Positions 17,915 through 25,921 of a stretch of DNA of 57,982 nt are shown here, one piece after another (the stretch's first letter is position 1; each line of letters starts with the position of its first letter). The notes under the pieces are model-generated. The model worked only from the letters and a program-made list of their open reading frames with translations. It ran no database searches and was not told the DNA's origin. Origin of the DNA: Tissierellia bacterium (GTDB lineage Bacteria > Bacillota > Clostridia > Peptostreptococcales > Acidaminobacteraceae); the NCBI GenBank assembly GCA_012727635.1, contig JAAYGQ010000066.1:1-57982 (forward strand). The letters are read 5' to 3'. The position numbers were made by a program, and so were the translations under genes.

Positions 17915-18649
17915 TTATTTTGTAACAGGAAATTTCTCTCGGAGTTCTTCCATATAAGCACTGTAGAGGGCCTGTTGTTTATTTTTCCTAAGTTCTTCTA
18001 GTATCTCAGGAAGGGCCTGCTCAAAGCTTTTCACACCTTCGGGCACTTTGTTGTCCACTTGGATTAAATGAAAACCAAATTGTGTTTCTACAGGCTCAGA
18101 GATTTGCTTGGGCTCAAGATTAAAAGCCACTTCTTCAAATTCCGGAACCATACGTCCACGTTCGAAAAGTCCAAGGGCTCCGCCATTGTCCTTCGACGGG
18201 CAGGTGGAATATTCCAGGGCCAGTTCGCTAAAACCTTCCCCTTCGTCCAGTCTCTTTTTAAGGGCACTGGCTTCTTCTAGCGTTTCTACAAGAATATGAC
18301 TGGCAGCTACCTGCTCAGAACTAACATAGGCTTCTTTATTGTCATTGTAATAGTTTAAACTTTCTTCTTGTGTGGGCTCGGCCTGCTGTAAAACTTCATT
18401 GATTGCCATTCCCTTTAAAACTTCTTTTCCAATCTTTTCCATTTCTTTTTTATAGGCCACAGAATCCTGAAGCTTCTTTGCCAAGGCATCCTGATACAAA
18501 AGTTCTTGGTTAATCAGTTCTTCCAGTATGACATCTTCTCCCAAGCTCGCTAGCTGCTGAGCGTACTCCGGGGGCATGGAAGCCAGAAAATCCTGTAAAT
18601 CCTCATTTGTTAAAGCTTTGTCTGCCACATGGGCTAGTGCATTGTTCAT
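17915..18649 (-). CDS. Parvulin-type peptidyl-prolyl isomerase without signal peptide
   Basis: 244 aa. Residues ~15-105 are a SurA/PrsA-like helical chaperone segment (VILEELINQELLYQDALAKKL). Residues ~115-215 are a rotamase domain with ASHILVETLEEA, FSELALEYSTCPSKDNGGALGLF and PVETQFGFHLIQV. PrsA proteins are secreted lipoproteins. This one begins MNNALAHVADKALTNEDL with no hydrophobic leader or lipobox, so it should act in the cytoplasm. It probably forms an operon with yhaM. Confidence 0.87.
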   Translation of the reverse strand: MNNALAHVADKALTNEDLQDFLASMPPEYAQQLASLGEDVILEELINQELLYQDALAKKLQDSVAYKKEMEKIGKEVLKGMAINEVLQQAEPTQEESLNYYNDNKEAYVSSEQVAASHILVETLEEASALKKRLDEGEGFSELALEYSTCPSKDNGGALGLFERGRMVPEFEEVAFNLEPKQISEPVETQFGFHLIQVDNKVPEGVKSFEQALPEILEELRKNKQQALYSAYMEELREKFPVTK

Positions 18650-18772
18650 TGTTCACGTCCTTTCTTCTACTTAATTGTTATACCCAGATAATATTTGCAT
18701 ACACCTTTATTATGCCATCTTTGCTGTCTTTGGGAAAGGACTTTACTCTTTCTTCTTTTCTAAGTAAAAACC

Positions 18773-18801
18773 TTGACTCATTCATTTCTTCTTTGTATAA
18801 T
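18773..18801 (+). promoter_or_regulatory. Promoter of the trpS transcription unit
   Basis: TTGACT (18773-18778), 17 nt spacer, TATAAT (18796-18801). The predicted start, near 18808, coincides with the first base of the T-box stem I. Confidence 0.8.
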
Positions 18802-18807
18802 TTGTTT

Positions 18808-18987
18808 AAGTATCAGTGAAAAGACAAAGTACCGGGTTTTCTGTCCCAAAGCGAGCCGAAAAGGGTGGGAGTTCGGCGGACATACCCCGAGAATGGACCT
18901 TGGAGATACTTCGCTTGAAAAAGCGTTACCCTAGAGAACCAAGTAGGTGGTACCGTGCTTATGCGCCCTATTTTCGGGTGCTTTTTT
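18808..18987 (+). ncRNA. T-box leader (tRNA-Trp sensing) for trpS
   Basis: AAGTATC (18808-18814) and GATACTT (18905-18911) close stem I. AGTA and the 3' side GAATGGACC form the specifier loop, with the tryptophan codon TGG at 18894-18896. Stem III is CGCTT-GAAA-AAGCG (18913-18926). The T-box core AGTAGGTGGTACCGTG (about 18942-18957) carries the tRNA acceptor-pairing bulge. A terminator (GCGCCC with GGGTGC, then six T, 18963-18987) follows. Uncharged tRNA-Trp should stabilise the antiterminator and allow trpS expression. All elements are visible; amino acid identity rests on the specifier and the downstream gene. Confidence 0.93.
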
Positions 18988-19000
18988 AATAGGAGGAACT

Positions 19001-19993
19001 ATGAAGAAAAGAATTTTCAGCGGCATCCAGCCCTCGGGGGATTTAACCCTAGGCAATTACCTAGGAGCCCTTCGTAATTGGCCCCGCTTTCAGGAGGACT
19101 ACGATGTAGTTTACTCCATAGTGGACCTGCACGCCATTACAATCAAGCAAGACCCAAAGCTCCTACATGAAAGAACTCTTTTAAACCTGGCCCTTTATAT
19201 GGCCGCCGGTATTGATCCCGAGAAATCCATCCTCTTTATACAGTCCCAGGTGGCCGAACATACGGAACTGTGCTGGATCCTTGCCTGTCACGCCTATATG
19301 GGTGAACTCTCACGCATGACCCAGTTTAAAGATAAATCTTCCCGTATTAACCAGAATGACAGCATTCCCTCGGGCCTCTTTAACTATCCTACTCTTATGG
19401 CAGCGGATATTCTACTCTACCAAGCCGAGCTGGTCCCCGTTGGAGAGGATCAGTCCCAGCATCTGGAACTAACCCGGGACTTGGCCCTTCGCTTTAATAA
19501 TGCCTATGGCAAGACCTTTAAAATCCCTCAGGGGCATTTCAACCCCTTTGGAGCTAAAATCTATGACCTTCAAAATCCCACAGCGGTGATGAGCAAATCT
19601 TCGGAAAACAAAAATGGTATACTCTTCTTAATGGAAGAAGAAAAAAGCCTACGAAAAAAGATTGCCCGTTCGGTTACTGATAATTTGGGGAAGATCCATT
19701 ACAATGATGACCAGCCCGGTGTAAAAAATCTTTTGAATATTTATGCCCTGCTTAGCAATAAGACCATTGATAAAACCCTCCTGCACTTCCAGGAGAAAGG
19801 GTATAAAGAGCTCAAAGACGAGGTTAGTGAAGTTGTTCTCAATGAACTTCTTCCTCTACAAAAACGTACCCGAGAGTATTTAAACGATCCCACGGAACTA
19901 AAAAAGATTTATGAGAAGGGCGCAGATAAAGCCAGAGTACTAGCAAAACCAACGCTGGACGACGTAAAAAATAAGCTAGGCTTTGTTCTTTAA
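19001..19993 (+). CDS. trpS: Tryptophanyl-tRNA synthetase
   Basis: 330 aa class I synthetase. The HIGH equivalent is SGDLTLGNYLGAL and the KMSKS equivalent is VMSKSSEN. GELSRMTQFKDKS and LMAADILLYQAELVPVGEDQ are diagnostic of TrpRS. It charges tRNA-Trp. The longer frame from 18947 runs through the T-box; the ATG at 19001 with AGGAGG 4 nt upstream is the start. The T-box leader controls it. Confidence 0.97.
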   Translation: MKKRIFSGIQPSGDLTLGNYLGALRNWPRFQEDYDVVYSIVDLHAITIKQDPKLLHERTLLNLALYMAAGIDPEKSILFIQSQVAEHTELCWILACHAYMGELSRMTQFKDKSSRINQNDSIPSGLFNYPTLMAADILLYQAELVPVGEDQSQHLELTRDLALRFNNAYGKTFKIPQGHFNPFGAKIYDLQNPTAVMSKSSENKNGILFLMEEEKSLRKKIARSVTDNLGKIHYNDDQPGVKNLLNIYALLSNKTIDKTLLHFQEKGYKELKDEVSEVVLNELLPLQKRTREYLNDPTELKKIYEKGADKARVLAKPTLDDVKNKLGFVL

Positions 19994-20009
19994 AGCCAAA
20001 GGAGGGTGT

Positions 20010-21494
20010 ATGAATATTGCAATAAAAGATGGTCAACTGGTAACTTTCGACGAATCTATGGCCAATCGCCATGGCCTTGTGGCCGGTGCCACAGGTACGG
20101 GTAAAACCGTTACCATTAAACTGATGGCCGAAGAATTTGCCAAGGCCGGCGTTCCTGTTTTTATAACCGATATAAAGGGAGATATCTCCGGCTTCTTAGA
20201 AGCCGGAGCACTTAGTCCAAAACTGGCCGAGCGCCTGGAAAAAATCGGTGCACCCACGCCGGAGTTCGAAAGTTTTACTGTCAATTTCTGGGATATCCTA
20301 AAGGAAAACGGGATTCCCCTTAGAGCCACCATAAGCGAGATGGGGCCTCTACTTCTTAGCCGGCTTTTTAATCTTAATGACACCCAAACCGGTATACTCT
20401 ACGCACTTTTTAAGATTGCCGACGATCAAGGTCTACTTCTTTTAGACTTTAAAGATCTCTCGGAAATGCTTAAATTCCTCTATGACAATACTTCTGAATT
20501 GTCCAAGGAATACGGAAACATGAGTAAGGCATCCATCGGAGCCATCCAGCGCAGCCTGCTTATTTTAGAACAGCAAGGAGCCAAGGAGTTCTTCCAGGAA
20601 CCGGCTTTGGACGTTCGAGATTTTCTTCAAAGGGATTCCAGTGGAAAGGGAATAATTAACATCCTCGATGCAAGAAAAATCTATCACAATCCTGATATCT
20701 ACTCTGCTTTTTTACTACTGCTTCTTTCAAGCCTCTATGAAGAGCTGCCGGAAGTGGGCGACCTACCCCTACCAAAGCTTGTGTTCTTTTTTGAAGAAGC
20801 CCATCTTATCTTCCAAAACGCCTCCAAGGTACTCCTCGAAAGAATTGAGCAGATTGTCAAACTAATCCGCAGTAAGGGTGTTGGGGTATTTTTCATTACA
20901 CAAAATCCCAGGGACATTCCCGACAATATCCTAGCCCAGCTAGGTAGCCGGATGCAGCACGCCCTTAGAGCCTATACCCCCGCCGAGCAACGAGTAGTAA
21001 AAGCTGTGGCAGACTCCTTTAGAAGCGATGGACAAATGAATGTGGCCGAGGAGCTTCTTGCTCTTAAAACCGGCGAAGCTCTAATCTCCACCCTGGACGA
21101 AAGTGGAGCCCCAACTCCTGTAATAAAGGCCTTTATTCTAGCTCCCGCCTCCAGCATGGAGCCTGCTTCAGCCCAAAGCGTGGAAAACTCCATCAAAAAT
21201 TCCTATTTTTATAACAAATACGAAAGAACCTTCGATTCCCATTCGGCCTATGAAATTCTTAGGGAAAAAGCCGATCGTATGGCCGAAGAACAGGAGAAAT
21301 CCCAGTCAGAAAAGTCAGAGTCTAAAGACAAAAAAGAAGAAAAGGATGGTGGTTTTTTTGACAGCATCCTTAAGCCCCGCTCCAACAGAGACACCCCTGT
21401 GGAGCGCATGGTAAAAAATACGATGGGTTCACTCGGTTCTCAACTTGGAAAGGAAATCTTCCGCGGGGTCCTCGGAGGAATGAAAAAACGATAA
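20010..21494 (+). CDS. HerA-like ATPase, DUF853 (YjgR) family
   Basis: 494 aa. Walker A GATGTGKTVTIK (about residues 25-36), ITDIKGDISGF, Walker B-like VFFFEEAHLIF and the arginine-finger region SRMQHALRAYTPAEQRVV. These match the DUF853/YjgR proteins of the HerA-FtsK ATPase group, whose cellular role is unsettled. After about residue 430 comes a Lys/Glu/Ser-rich linker and a basic C-terminal helix. ATG at 20010 with GGAGGG, 16 nt after trpS, so it is likely to be read from the T-box-controlled transcript. Confidence 0.85.
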   Translation: MNIAIKDGQLVTFDESMANRHGLVAGATGTGKTVTIKLMAEEFAKAGVPVFITDIKGDISGFLEAGALSPKLAERLEKIGAPTPEFESFTVNFWDILKENGIPLRATISEMGPLLLSRLFNLNDTQTGILYALFKIADDQGLLLLDFKDLSEMLKFLYDNTSELSKEYGNMSKASIGAIQRSLLILEQQGAKEFFQEPALDVRDFLQRDSSGKGIINILDARKIYHNPDIYSAFLLLLLSSLYEELPEVGDLPLPKLVFFFEEAHLIFQNASKVLLERIEQIVKLIRSKGVGVFFITQNPRDIPDNILAQLGSRMQHALRAYTPAEQRVVKAVADSFRSDGQMNVAEELLALKTGEALISTLDESGAPTPVIKAFILAPASSMEPASAQSVENSIKNSYFYNKYERTFDSHSAYEILREKADRMAEEQEKSQSEKSESKDKKEEKDGGFFDSILKPRSNRDTPVERMVKNTMGSLGSQLGKEIFRGVLGGMKKR

Positions 21495-22100
21495 ATGATA
21501 ACAACTTACTTACAAGGTCTTGCCCTGGGTTTTGCCTATGTAGCACCCCTGGGAATGCAAAATATCTTCGTAATAAACAATGCCCTGATGCGGGAGAAAA
21601 AACAAGCCATTCTTACTACCTTGGCAGTGATATTTTTTGATATCACCCTGGCCATGGCCTGCTTCTATGGTATAGGCATGCTTATGGAAACCCGCCCCTT
21701 ACTTCAAAAGATTGTTATATATGTGGGGGGGGCCCTAGTAGTCTACATCGGAATTACCTTACTAGTGGGAAAAGTTCAAGAAATCGAAATTAAAAAAGAT
21801 GAGCATAGTCTGAGTAAAGCCATTTTACAAGCTGGCATTGTCACCTGGCTTAATCCCCAGGCCATAATCGATGGTACACTTTTTCTAGGAGCCTTTAGAG
21901 CTTCCCTAGACCCTCTTATGGCAAAGTACTTTATCGGCGGGGTTATGAGCGCTTCTTTTCTTTGGTTTACATTTATTTCTCTAGGTGTTCACTTCTTTAG
22001 AGGGCTTATAAACACCAAGGTCCTACAGTGGATCCAGTGGATTTGCGGCGCAGTACTGGTATTCTACGGAGGCCGACTCTTACTTAGTGGTATATTTTAA
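21495..22100 (+). CDS. LysE/ArgO family amino acid exporter
   Basis: 201 aa, six membrane helices, beginning with the family opening LALGFAYVAPLGMQNIFVINNAL and including WLNPQAIIDGTLFLGAF. The family exports lysine, arginine or other amino acids. The ATG abuts the preceding stop (TAAATG), so translation is coupled to the HerA-like gene. The nearest GGAGG lies about 16 nt upstream, inside the previous gene. Substrate is uncertain; arginine or lysine is the family default. Confidence 0.88.
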   Translation: MITTYLQGLALGFAYVAPLGMQNIFVINNALMREKKQAILTTLAVIFFDITLAMACFYGIGMLMETRPLLQKIVIYVGGALVVYIGITLLVGKVQEIEIKKDEHSLSKAILQAGIVTWLNPQAIIDGTLFLGAFRASLDPLMAKYFIGGVMSASFLWFTFISLGVHFFRGLINTKVLQWIQWICGAVLVFYGGRLLLSGIF

Positions 22101-22107
22101 AAAAAAG

Positions 22108-22137
22108 AACCCCTTCAAAAAAATGAAGGGGTTTTTT
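22108..22137. terminator. Bidirectional terminator
   Basis: AACCCCTTCA (22108-22117) pairs perfectly with TGAAGGGGTT (22124-22133), flanked by A and T runs. It serves the LysE gene and the converging DMT transporter gene. Confidence 0.85.
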
Positions 22138-22156
22138 ACGCTATGCTTTTTCTTCT

Positions 22157-23038
22157 CTAGACTTTTCTTCCCAAGGGCCTCTGCTTAAGTAATTTATTGA
22201 AAATTCCTTCGCTTACTAGGATGGCAAAAAAGATACAAAGATAGCCCAGGGCCATAGGAAAATTTATAGGGTCTTTATAAAATAAAACACCAAAAAAAGT
22301 TCCGACGGGAGCTTCAAGGCTTAAAAGTATGGCGGCTCTACTGGCCGTAGTATACTTTTGTCCTGTGGTCTGAAGGGTATAGGCAAAAAAAGTATTTATC
22401 ACCCCAATATATATAAGGGCCATAAAGGGCTTTGCCCCCATGGGAGCAAAGCTTTTAAAAATAAATCCCGCAATAATAGAAAAAAATGCCGTGACACCAA
22501 TCTGGACAAAATTTAGATGAAGGGGTCGCTGATCTTTAACAAATTCTGCCGAGAGTACCATATGCAGTGCTACAACCAGGGCCCCCGACAAAAGAAAATA
22601 ATCCCCAGAGTTAAGATTACTAAAATCTCCGGAGTTCATTAGGAATATTCCAAAGAGACTTAAGGCTGCTGCGACAAAGGTCCGCATTCCCGGTGGGTTT
22701 TTTTTATAAACCCAATCAATAAAGGGTACGAAAAGCACATAGGTCCCAGTTAAAAAGGCCGTCTTCGATGTATTTGTCAGCCTCTGTCCCTCAAGAAGAA
22801 GATAGAAAAAGCTGAACATTAATACTCCTAGAATAAGGCCTTTTTTTACTGTTTTTTTTGTAATATCTCCTCTGCTTTTTAAAACCAGGGGTAATAGACA
22901 TAAAAAACCAATGAAAAATCGCAGGGCCTGGATCTGAAGGGGGCTCACTCCCATTTTTAAGGCATATTCCACAACAGAATAACCAAAGCCCCAAAATATG
23001 CTAACGGCTATAAGGGCCAGCTCTCCTTTATACTGCAA
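22157..23038 (-). CDS. DMT superfamily (EamA) transporter
   Basis: About 293 aa with ten membrane helices in two EamA repeats (LALIAVSIFWGFGYSVVEYALKMG and SGDYFLLSGALVVALHMVLSAEF). Predicted metabolite exporter or importer; substrate unknown. The longest frame opens with a TTG at 23077 deep inside the methyltransferase gene. A TTG at 23038 has GGAGG 6 nt upstream and overlaps the previous stop by only 11 nt, so it is my preferred start. It is the last gene of a three-gene unit with the C39-like and methyltransferase genes. Confidence 0.82.
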   Translation of the reverse strand: MQYKGELALIAVSIFWGFGYSVVEYALKMGVSPLQIQALRFFIGFLCLLPLVLKSRGDITKKTVKKGLILGVLMFSFFYLLLEGQRLTNTSKTAFLTGTYVLFVPFIDWVYKKNPPGMRTFVAAALSLFGIFLMNSGDFSNLNSGDYFLLSGALVVALHMVLSAEFVKDQRPLHLNFVQIGVTAFFSIIAGFIFKSFAPMGAKPFMALIYIGVINTFFAYTLQTTGQKYTTASRAAILLSLEAPVGTFFGVLFYKDPINFPMALGYLCIFFAILVSEGIFNKLLKQRPLGRKV

Positions 23039-23618
23039 GCCTCGCCTCCAGTACGTAATAGCCTCCTTTTTTATCAAGAATTACCACATTTTCATAAAGC
23101 TCTTCCAACTTTTTTTTCGCACTGAGCATGCCTTGCTTTTTTTGAATAACAATAATCAGCCGACCCTCGGGAGCAAGATGATGCCTTGCCTCTTCAAAAA
23201 GACCGTAGATAATCTCTTTGCCCCGGCGTATTGGAGGATTAAGAAGAATTGTATCGTAGGCCTTTTCGGTGGCAGAAAAACCATCGGAATAGAATACCTC
23301 TCCCTGGGCTCTGTTGAGTTTCAGATTTTCCTTGGCAAGATGAAGGGCCCTTTCGTTTACATCCACCATATCGCAAAGGATGCCTCTGTTCAGATAGACT
23401 AGAACCCCAACGGGCCCATAGCCGCAGCCAAGGTCTAGAACCTTTCCCGAGAGGCTATTCATACTGGTCTTTAAGAGAAGGCCCGTACCAAAATCAAGGC
23501 GATCTCTACTGAAAACCCCATGATCCGTAATAAAGGGATAGCTCTTATTATCAAAATGTAGCTCAATTCTCTTTGGATCACTGGGGGTTTTTGTTTTCTC
23601 ACTAAAGTAATGTTCCAT
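23028..23618 (-). CDS. RsmC-like class I SAM methyltransferase
   Basis: 196 aa. SAM-binding motif I is VLDLGCGYGPVGV (about residues 61-73), the post-I acidic residue is in MVDVNERAL, and motif IV is ILLNPPIRRGKE. NPPIR plus the N-terminal HYFSEKTK and GVFSRDRLDFGT are typical of the short Firmicute relatives of RsmC (16S rRNA guanine-N2 methyltransferase). It overlaps the C39-like gene by 17 nt. The rRNA target is inferred from the family. Confidence 0.87.
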   Translation of the reverse strand: MEHYFSEKTKTPSDPKRIELHFDNKSYPFITDHGVFSRDRLDFGTGLLLKTSMNSLSGKVLDLGCGYGPVGVLVYLNRGILCDMVDVNERALHLAKENLKLNRAQGEVFYSDGFSATEKAYDTILLNPPIRRGKEIIYGLFEEARHHLAPEGRLIIVIQKKQGMLSAKKKLEELYENVVILDKKGGYYVLEARLAV

Positions 23619-24183
23619 CCTCTACTCCTTTAAAAACAATAAGATGAAAAAATATTCCTGGAGCCGCAAGCTCATCAAATTCAAGTTCCATTCTTTTTCC
23701 CCAGGTAGAAAAAATAAGCCTATCACCGGAAAAACCCGTAATCACCATAAAATGATTTACATAGGGTGTGCTTCCTGGGGGGCCAAGAACCATTATAGCA
23801 GGAAGCTGGCCCTTAAGAAGGGCTCTTTTCGCTTCTACTAGGGCTCTTTTGCGAATAAATCGAAAGACCTTTGCCTCTAAGAATAATCCTCGTAGCCTAA
23901 AAAAACGCAAACTTCTCTGGGTCCACAATCCAGGACTGATGATGCCATAGGTATCTTCTTTTATCTGTGGATTAAAAAAGTGCAGGGGTTTAAGCCAGTA
24001 ATATAAAGCCCTGGCCAGGGCCATATAATCCTCTTTTCTGATTTTGTTTTCCTTCTTAAAATAATAATAAATATTGCTTGAAGCAATCACCCCGCAGCCG
24101 CCAGCTGCCCAGAGACTTTTTTCAAACCAGGATTGATTGCCGCCATAACTTCCCTGAACATCGGGGAAATTTTTTAATTCCAT
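23602..24183 (-). CDS. Putative C39-like / papain-fold cysteine peptidase domain protein
   Basis: 193 aa, no signal peptide and no clear membrane helix. A candidate catalytic Cys lies in AAGGCGVIASSN (C30) and a His in VNHFMVITGFSGD (H144), followed by LIFSTWGKR. This is the layout of the C39-like peptidase fold. The usual Asn/Asp of the triad would be at the S159 position (N-x-WG is typical), and here it is Ser, so activity is doubtful. ATG start with GGAGAT 4 nt upstream. First gene of a unit with the methyltransferase and transporter; its upstream region is the DnaA-box cluster. Function is not established. Confidence 0.6.
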   Translation of the reverse strand: MELKNFPDVQGSYGGNQSWFEKSLWAAGGCGVIASSNIYYYFKKENKIRKEDYMALARALYYWLKPLHFFNPQIKEDTYGIISPGLWTQRSLRFFRLRGLFLEAKVFRFIRKRALVEAKRALLKGQLPAIMVLGPPGSTPYVNHFMVITGFSGDRLIFSTWGKRMELEFDELAAPGIFFHLIVFKGVEDGTLL

Positions 24184-24195
24184 TTTTATCTCCTA

Positions 24196-24312
24196 TGTGG
24201 ATTCTTTTTGCTTATTTGTGGAAAGTTCTAAGTCTCAAAGCCTTTAATAGAGCCATTTTCCTAAAGTTATCCACAGTATCCACAAAATATCCACAGTTTT
24301 GCCTGTGGATTA
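24196..24312. promoter_or_regulatory. Cluster of six DnaA-box-like sites
   Basis: Consensus DnaA box is TTATNCACA. Plus-strand sites are TTATCCACA (24267-24275, perfect), GTATCCACA (24276-24284, abutting) and ATATCCACA (24287-24295). Sites read on the minus strand are TAATCCACA (24312-24304), GAATCCACA (24204-24196) and CTTTCCACA (24225-24217). Five of the six share the core ATCCACA or TATCCACA. They fill the 126-nt gap between tsaD and the C39-like gene. Density and phasing (starts 9 and 11 nt apart) argue for a DnaA-binding region. No dnaA, dnaN or AT-rich unwinding element adjoins it, so a titration or regulatory site is more likely than an origin. Confidence 0.75.
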
Positions 24313-25290
24313 GAGAGGTAGATTTGCCTTGGCATTAAGAGAAAGGGGAGCGATATCTCCTTTTAGAGCTTTATAATATCCCGCCGCTCCAATCATAGCT
24401 CCGTTATCGGTACAGATAGAAAGGGGAGGTATAAAGACCTGGGCAGGAATATCCTTTAGCACCTGCCTAAGCCTCTGATTGGAAGCCACACCCCCGGCTA
24501 TAATTAGTTTTTTTTGGCCGGTTTGTTCCAGAGCTTCTAGAAGCTTGTCTCGTACTATGGAAAAAACCCTTTCTTGAAAAGAAGCCGCTAAATCGGCCTT
24601 TTCTTTTTCACTAAGTTCTAACTTATCGGCTAAGTTTTTCACCGCTGATTTGATGCCGGAAAAAGAAAAATCCAAAGATCCTTTTTCCAACATCGCTTTT
24701 GGAAGAGCAAAAACCCCTTGGCCTCTTTTGGCTATTTCCTCTACTCTAGGCCCACCGGGGTAGGCAAGACCAAGAATCCTTGCCACCTTATCAAAGGCTT
24801 CTCCTAAAGCGTCATCGCGAGTGCCTCCCAGCAGTTTATACTGCCCATAATCCTCGGTAAGATAAAAATGACTATGACCACCGCTTAAAATAAGGGCTAA
24901 AAAGGGGGGCTCCAGCTCGGGAAAGGCAAGATAATTCGCTGCCACATGACCATCGAGGTGATGAATGGCGTAGAGGGGTTTATTAAGACCATAGCTCAGT
25001 CCCTTGGCATAGTTCAGTCCCACAAGAAGGGGGCCAATTAGGCCGGGACCCTGGGTCACAGCTACGCCATCTATCTCTTCAAGGCTTTTTCCCGCTTCTC
25101 GTAGCGCCATAGCCACAACGCCATCGATGCGCTCCACATGGGAGCGAGAGGCAATCTCAGGAACCACCCCTCCGTAGGGCTGATGGATAGCAATCTGGGA
25201 GTGGATTACGCTAGAGAGAACTTTTCTTCCATTTTCCACCAGGGCTGCTGCGGTTTCATCACAGCTGGTTTCAATTCCCAGTATTAGCAT
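24310..25290 (-). CDS. tsaD: tRNA N6-adenosine threonylcarbamoyltransferase TsaD
   Basis: About 326 aa. It begins LILGIETSCDETAAALVENG. The iron-binding histidines are in IHHLDGHVAAN, and ALILSGGHSH and GAMIGAAGYY are further ASKHA-fold blocks. TsaD transfers threonylcarbamoyl to A37 of ANN-reading tRNAs, with TsaB and TsaE, whose genes precede it. The longer frame starts at 25365, but ATG 25290 has GGAGG 6 nt upstream. It overlaps tsaB by 20 nt. The stop codon lies within the outermost DnaA-like site. Confidence 0.96.
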   Translation of the reverse strand: MLILGIETSCDETAAALVENGRKVLSSVIHSQIAIHQPYGGVVPEIASRSHVERIDGVVAMALREAGKSLEEIDGVAVTQGPGLIGPLLVGLNYAKGLSYGLNKPLYAIHHLDGHVAANYLAFPELEPPFLALILSGGHSHFYLTEDYGQYKLLGGTRDDALGEAFDKVARILGLAYPGGPRVEEIAKRGQGVFALPKAMLEKGSLDFSFSGIKSAVKNLADKLELSEKEKADLAASFQERVFSIVRDKLLEALEQTGQKKLIIAGGVASNQRLRQVLKDIPAQVFIPPLSICTDNGAMIGAAGYYKALKGDIAPLSLNAKANLPL

Positions 25291-25921
25291 TCTTTTCCTC
25301 CAGTCGCCTTTTGGCTTCAACTTCTCTGAGGTAAATGGGCGCCAGCTCTTTACAATCATGCCCATCCAAATAGGCCTCTATCACTCCCTGGGCCAGAGGC
25401 CCCGGTGAAACAAACCGAAAGGGCGAAGCCTCTTCTTTAAAGGCCTCTAGTTTTTCACCAATAAAAACAATATCTTGATTCAGAGCCCTTAGTTCTTCTA
25501 GATAATCGCTGAAGGCTCCGTTAAAGGGCTCCTTCTCATAGAGCCCGTAGCTGGCAGCGTAAACATTGCCTCGCCGGGCATCCATCATGGGTACAATAAT
25601 GTCCGCTATAGCGCCATAACTCCGCGAGCGCAGGCTATTGACGCCATAGCAGGAAAGGCCCGCTCCCCGGGCAAGGCCCAGAGCCGTTGCAAGACCTATG
25701 CGTATCCCAGTAAAACTACCGGGGCCCAGTCCCACTACTATAGCGTCCATATCCCTTAATTTATAGCCCACTTCCCTAAGGGCCCGGTCCATCAGAGGCA
25801 TAAGCTCCCTGGCATGGCCAAAGTTCGATGGAGTCTCAAAATTATGAAATTCCCCATCGTATATACAAAGGGAGCAGATGCTACTCACCGTATCAAATCC
25901 CAAAATCTTTTCGCCGTCCAA
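25271..25921 (-). CDS. tsaB: t6A biosynthesis protein TsaB
   Basis: 216 aa. The N-terminal ASKHA fold shows ILGFDTVSSICSLCIYDG and the family signature VVGLGPGSFTGIRIGLATALGLA. It partners TsaD in forming threonylcarbamoyladenosine. The start is TTG at 25921 with AAGGAGG 7 nt upstream, overlapping tsaE by 29 nt. In many Firmicutes rimI sits between tsaB and tsaD; it is absent here. Confidence 0.95.
   Translation of the reverse strand: MDGEKILGFDTVSSICSLCIYDGEFHNFETPSNFGHARELMPLMDRALREVGYKLRDMDAIVVGLGPGSFTGIRIGLATALGLARGAGLSCYGVNSLRSRSYGAIADIIVPMMDARRGNVYAASYGLYEKEPFNGAFSDYLEELRALNQDIVFIGEKLEAFKEEASPFRFVSPGPLAQGVIEAYLDGHDCKELAPIYLREVEAKRRLEEKNANTGN

Noticed and set aside
18947-19000. Upstream extension of trpS (18 residues)
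   Set aside because: It runs through the T-box antiterminator and terminator; the ATG at 19001 has an ideal ribosome site.
24196-24312. DnaA-box cluster as the replication origin (oriC)
   Set aside because: No dnaA, dnaN, recF, gyrB, rpmH or mnmG beside it, and no long AT-rich unwinding stretch. A secondary DnaA-binding site fits better.
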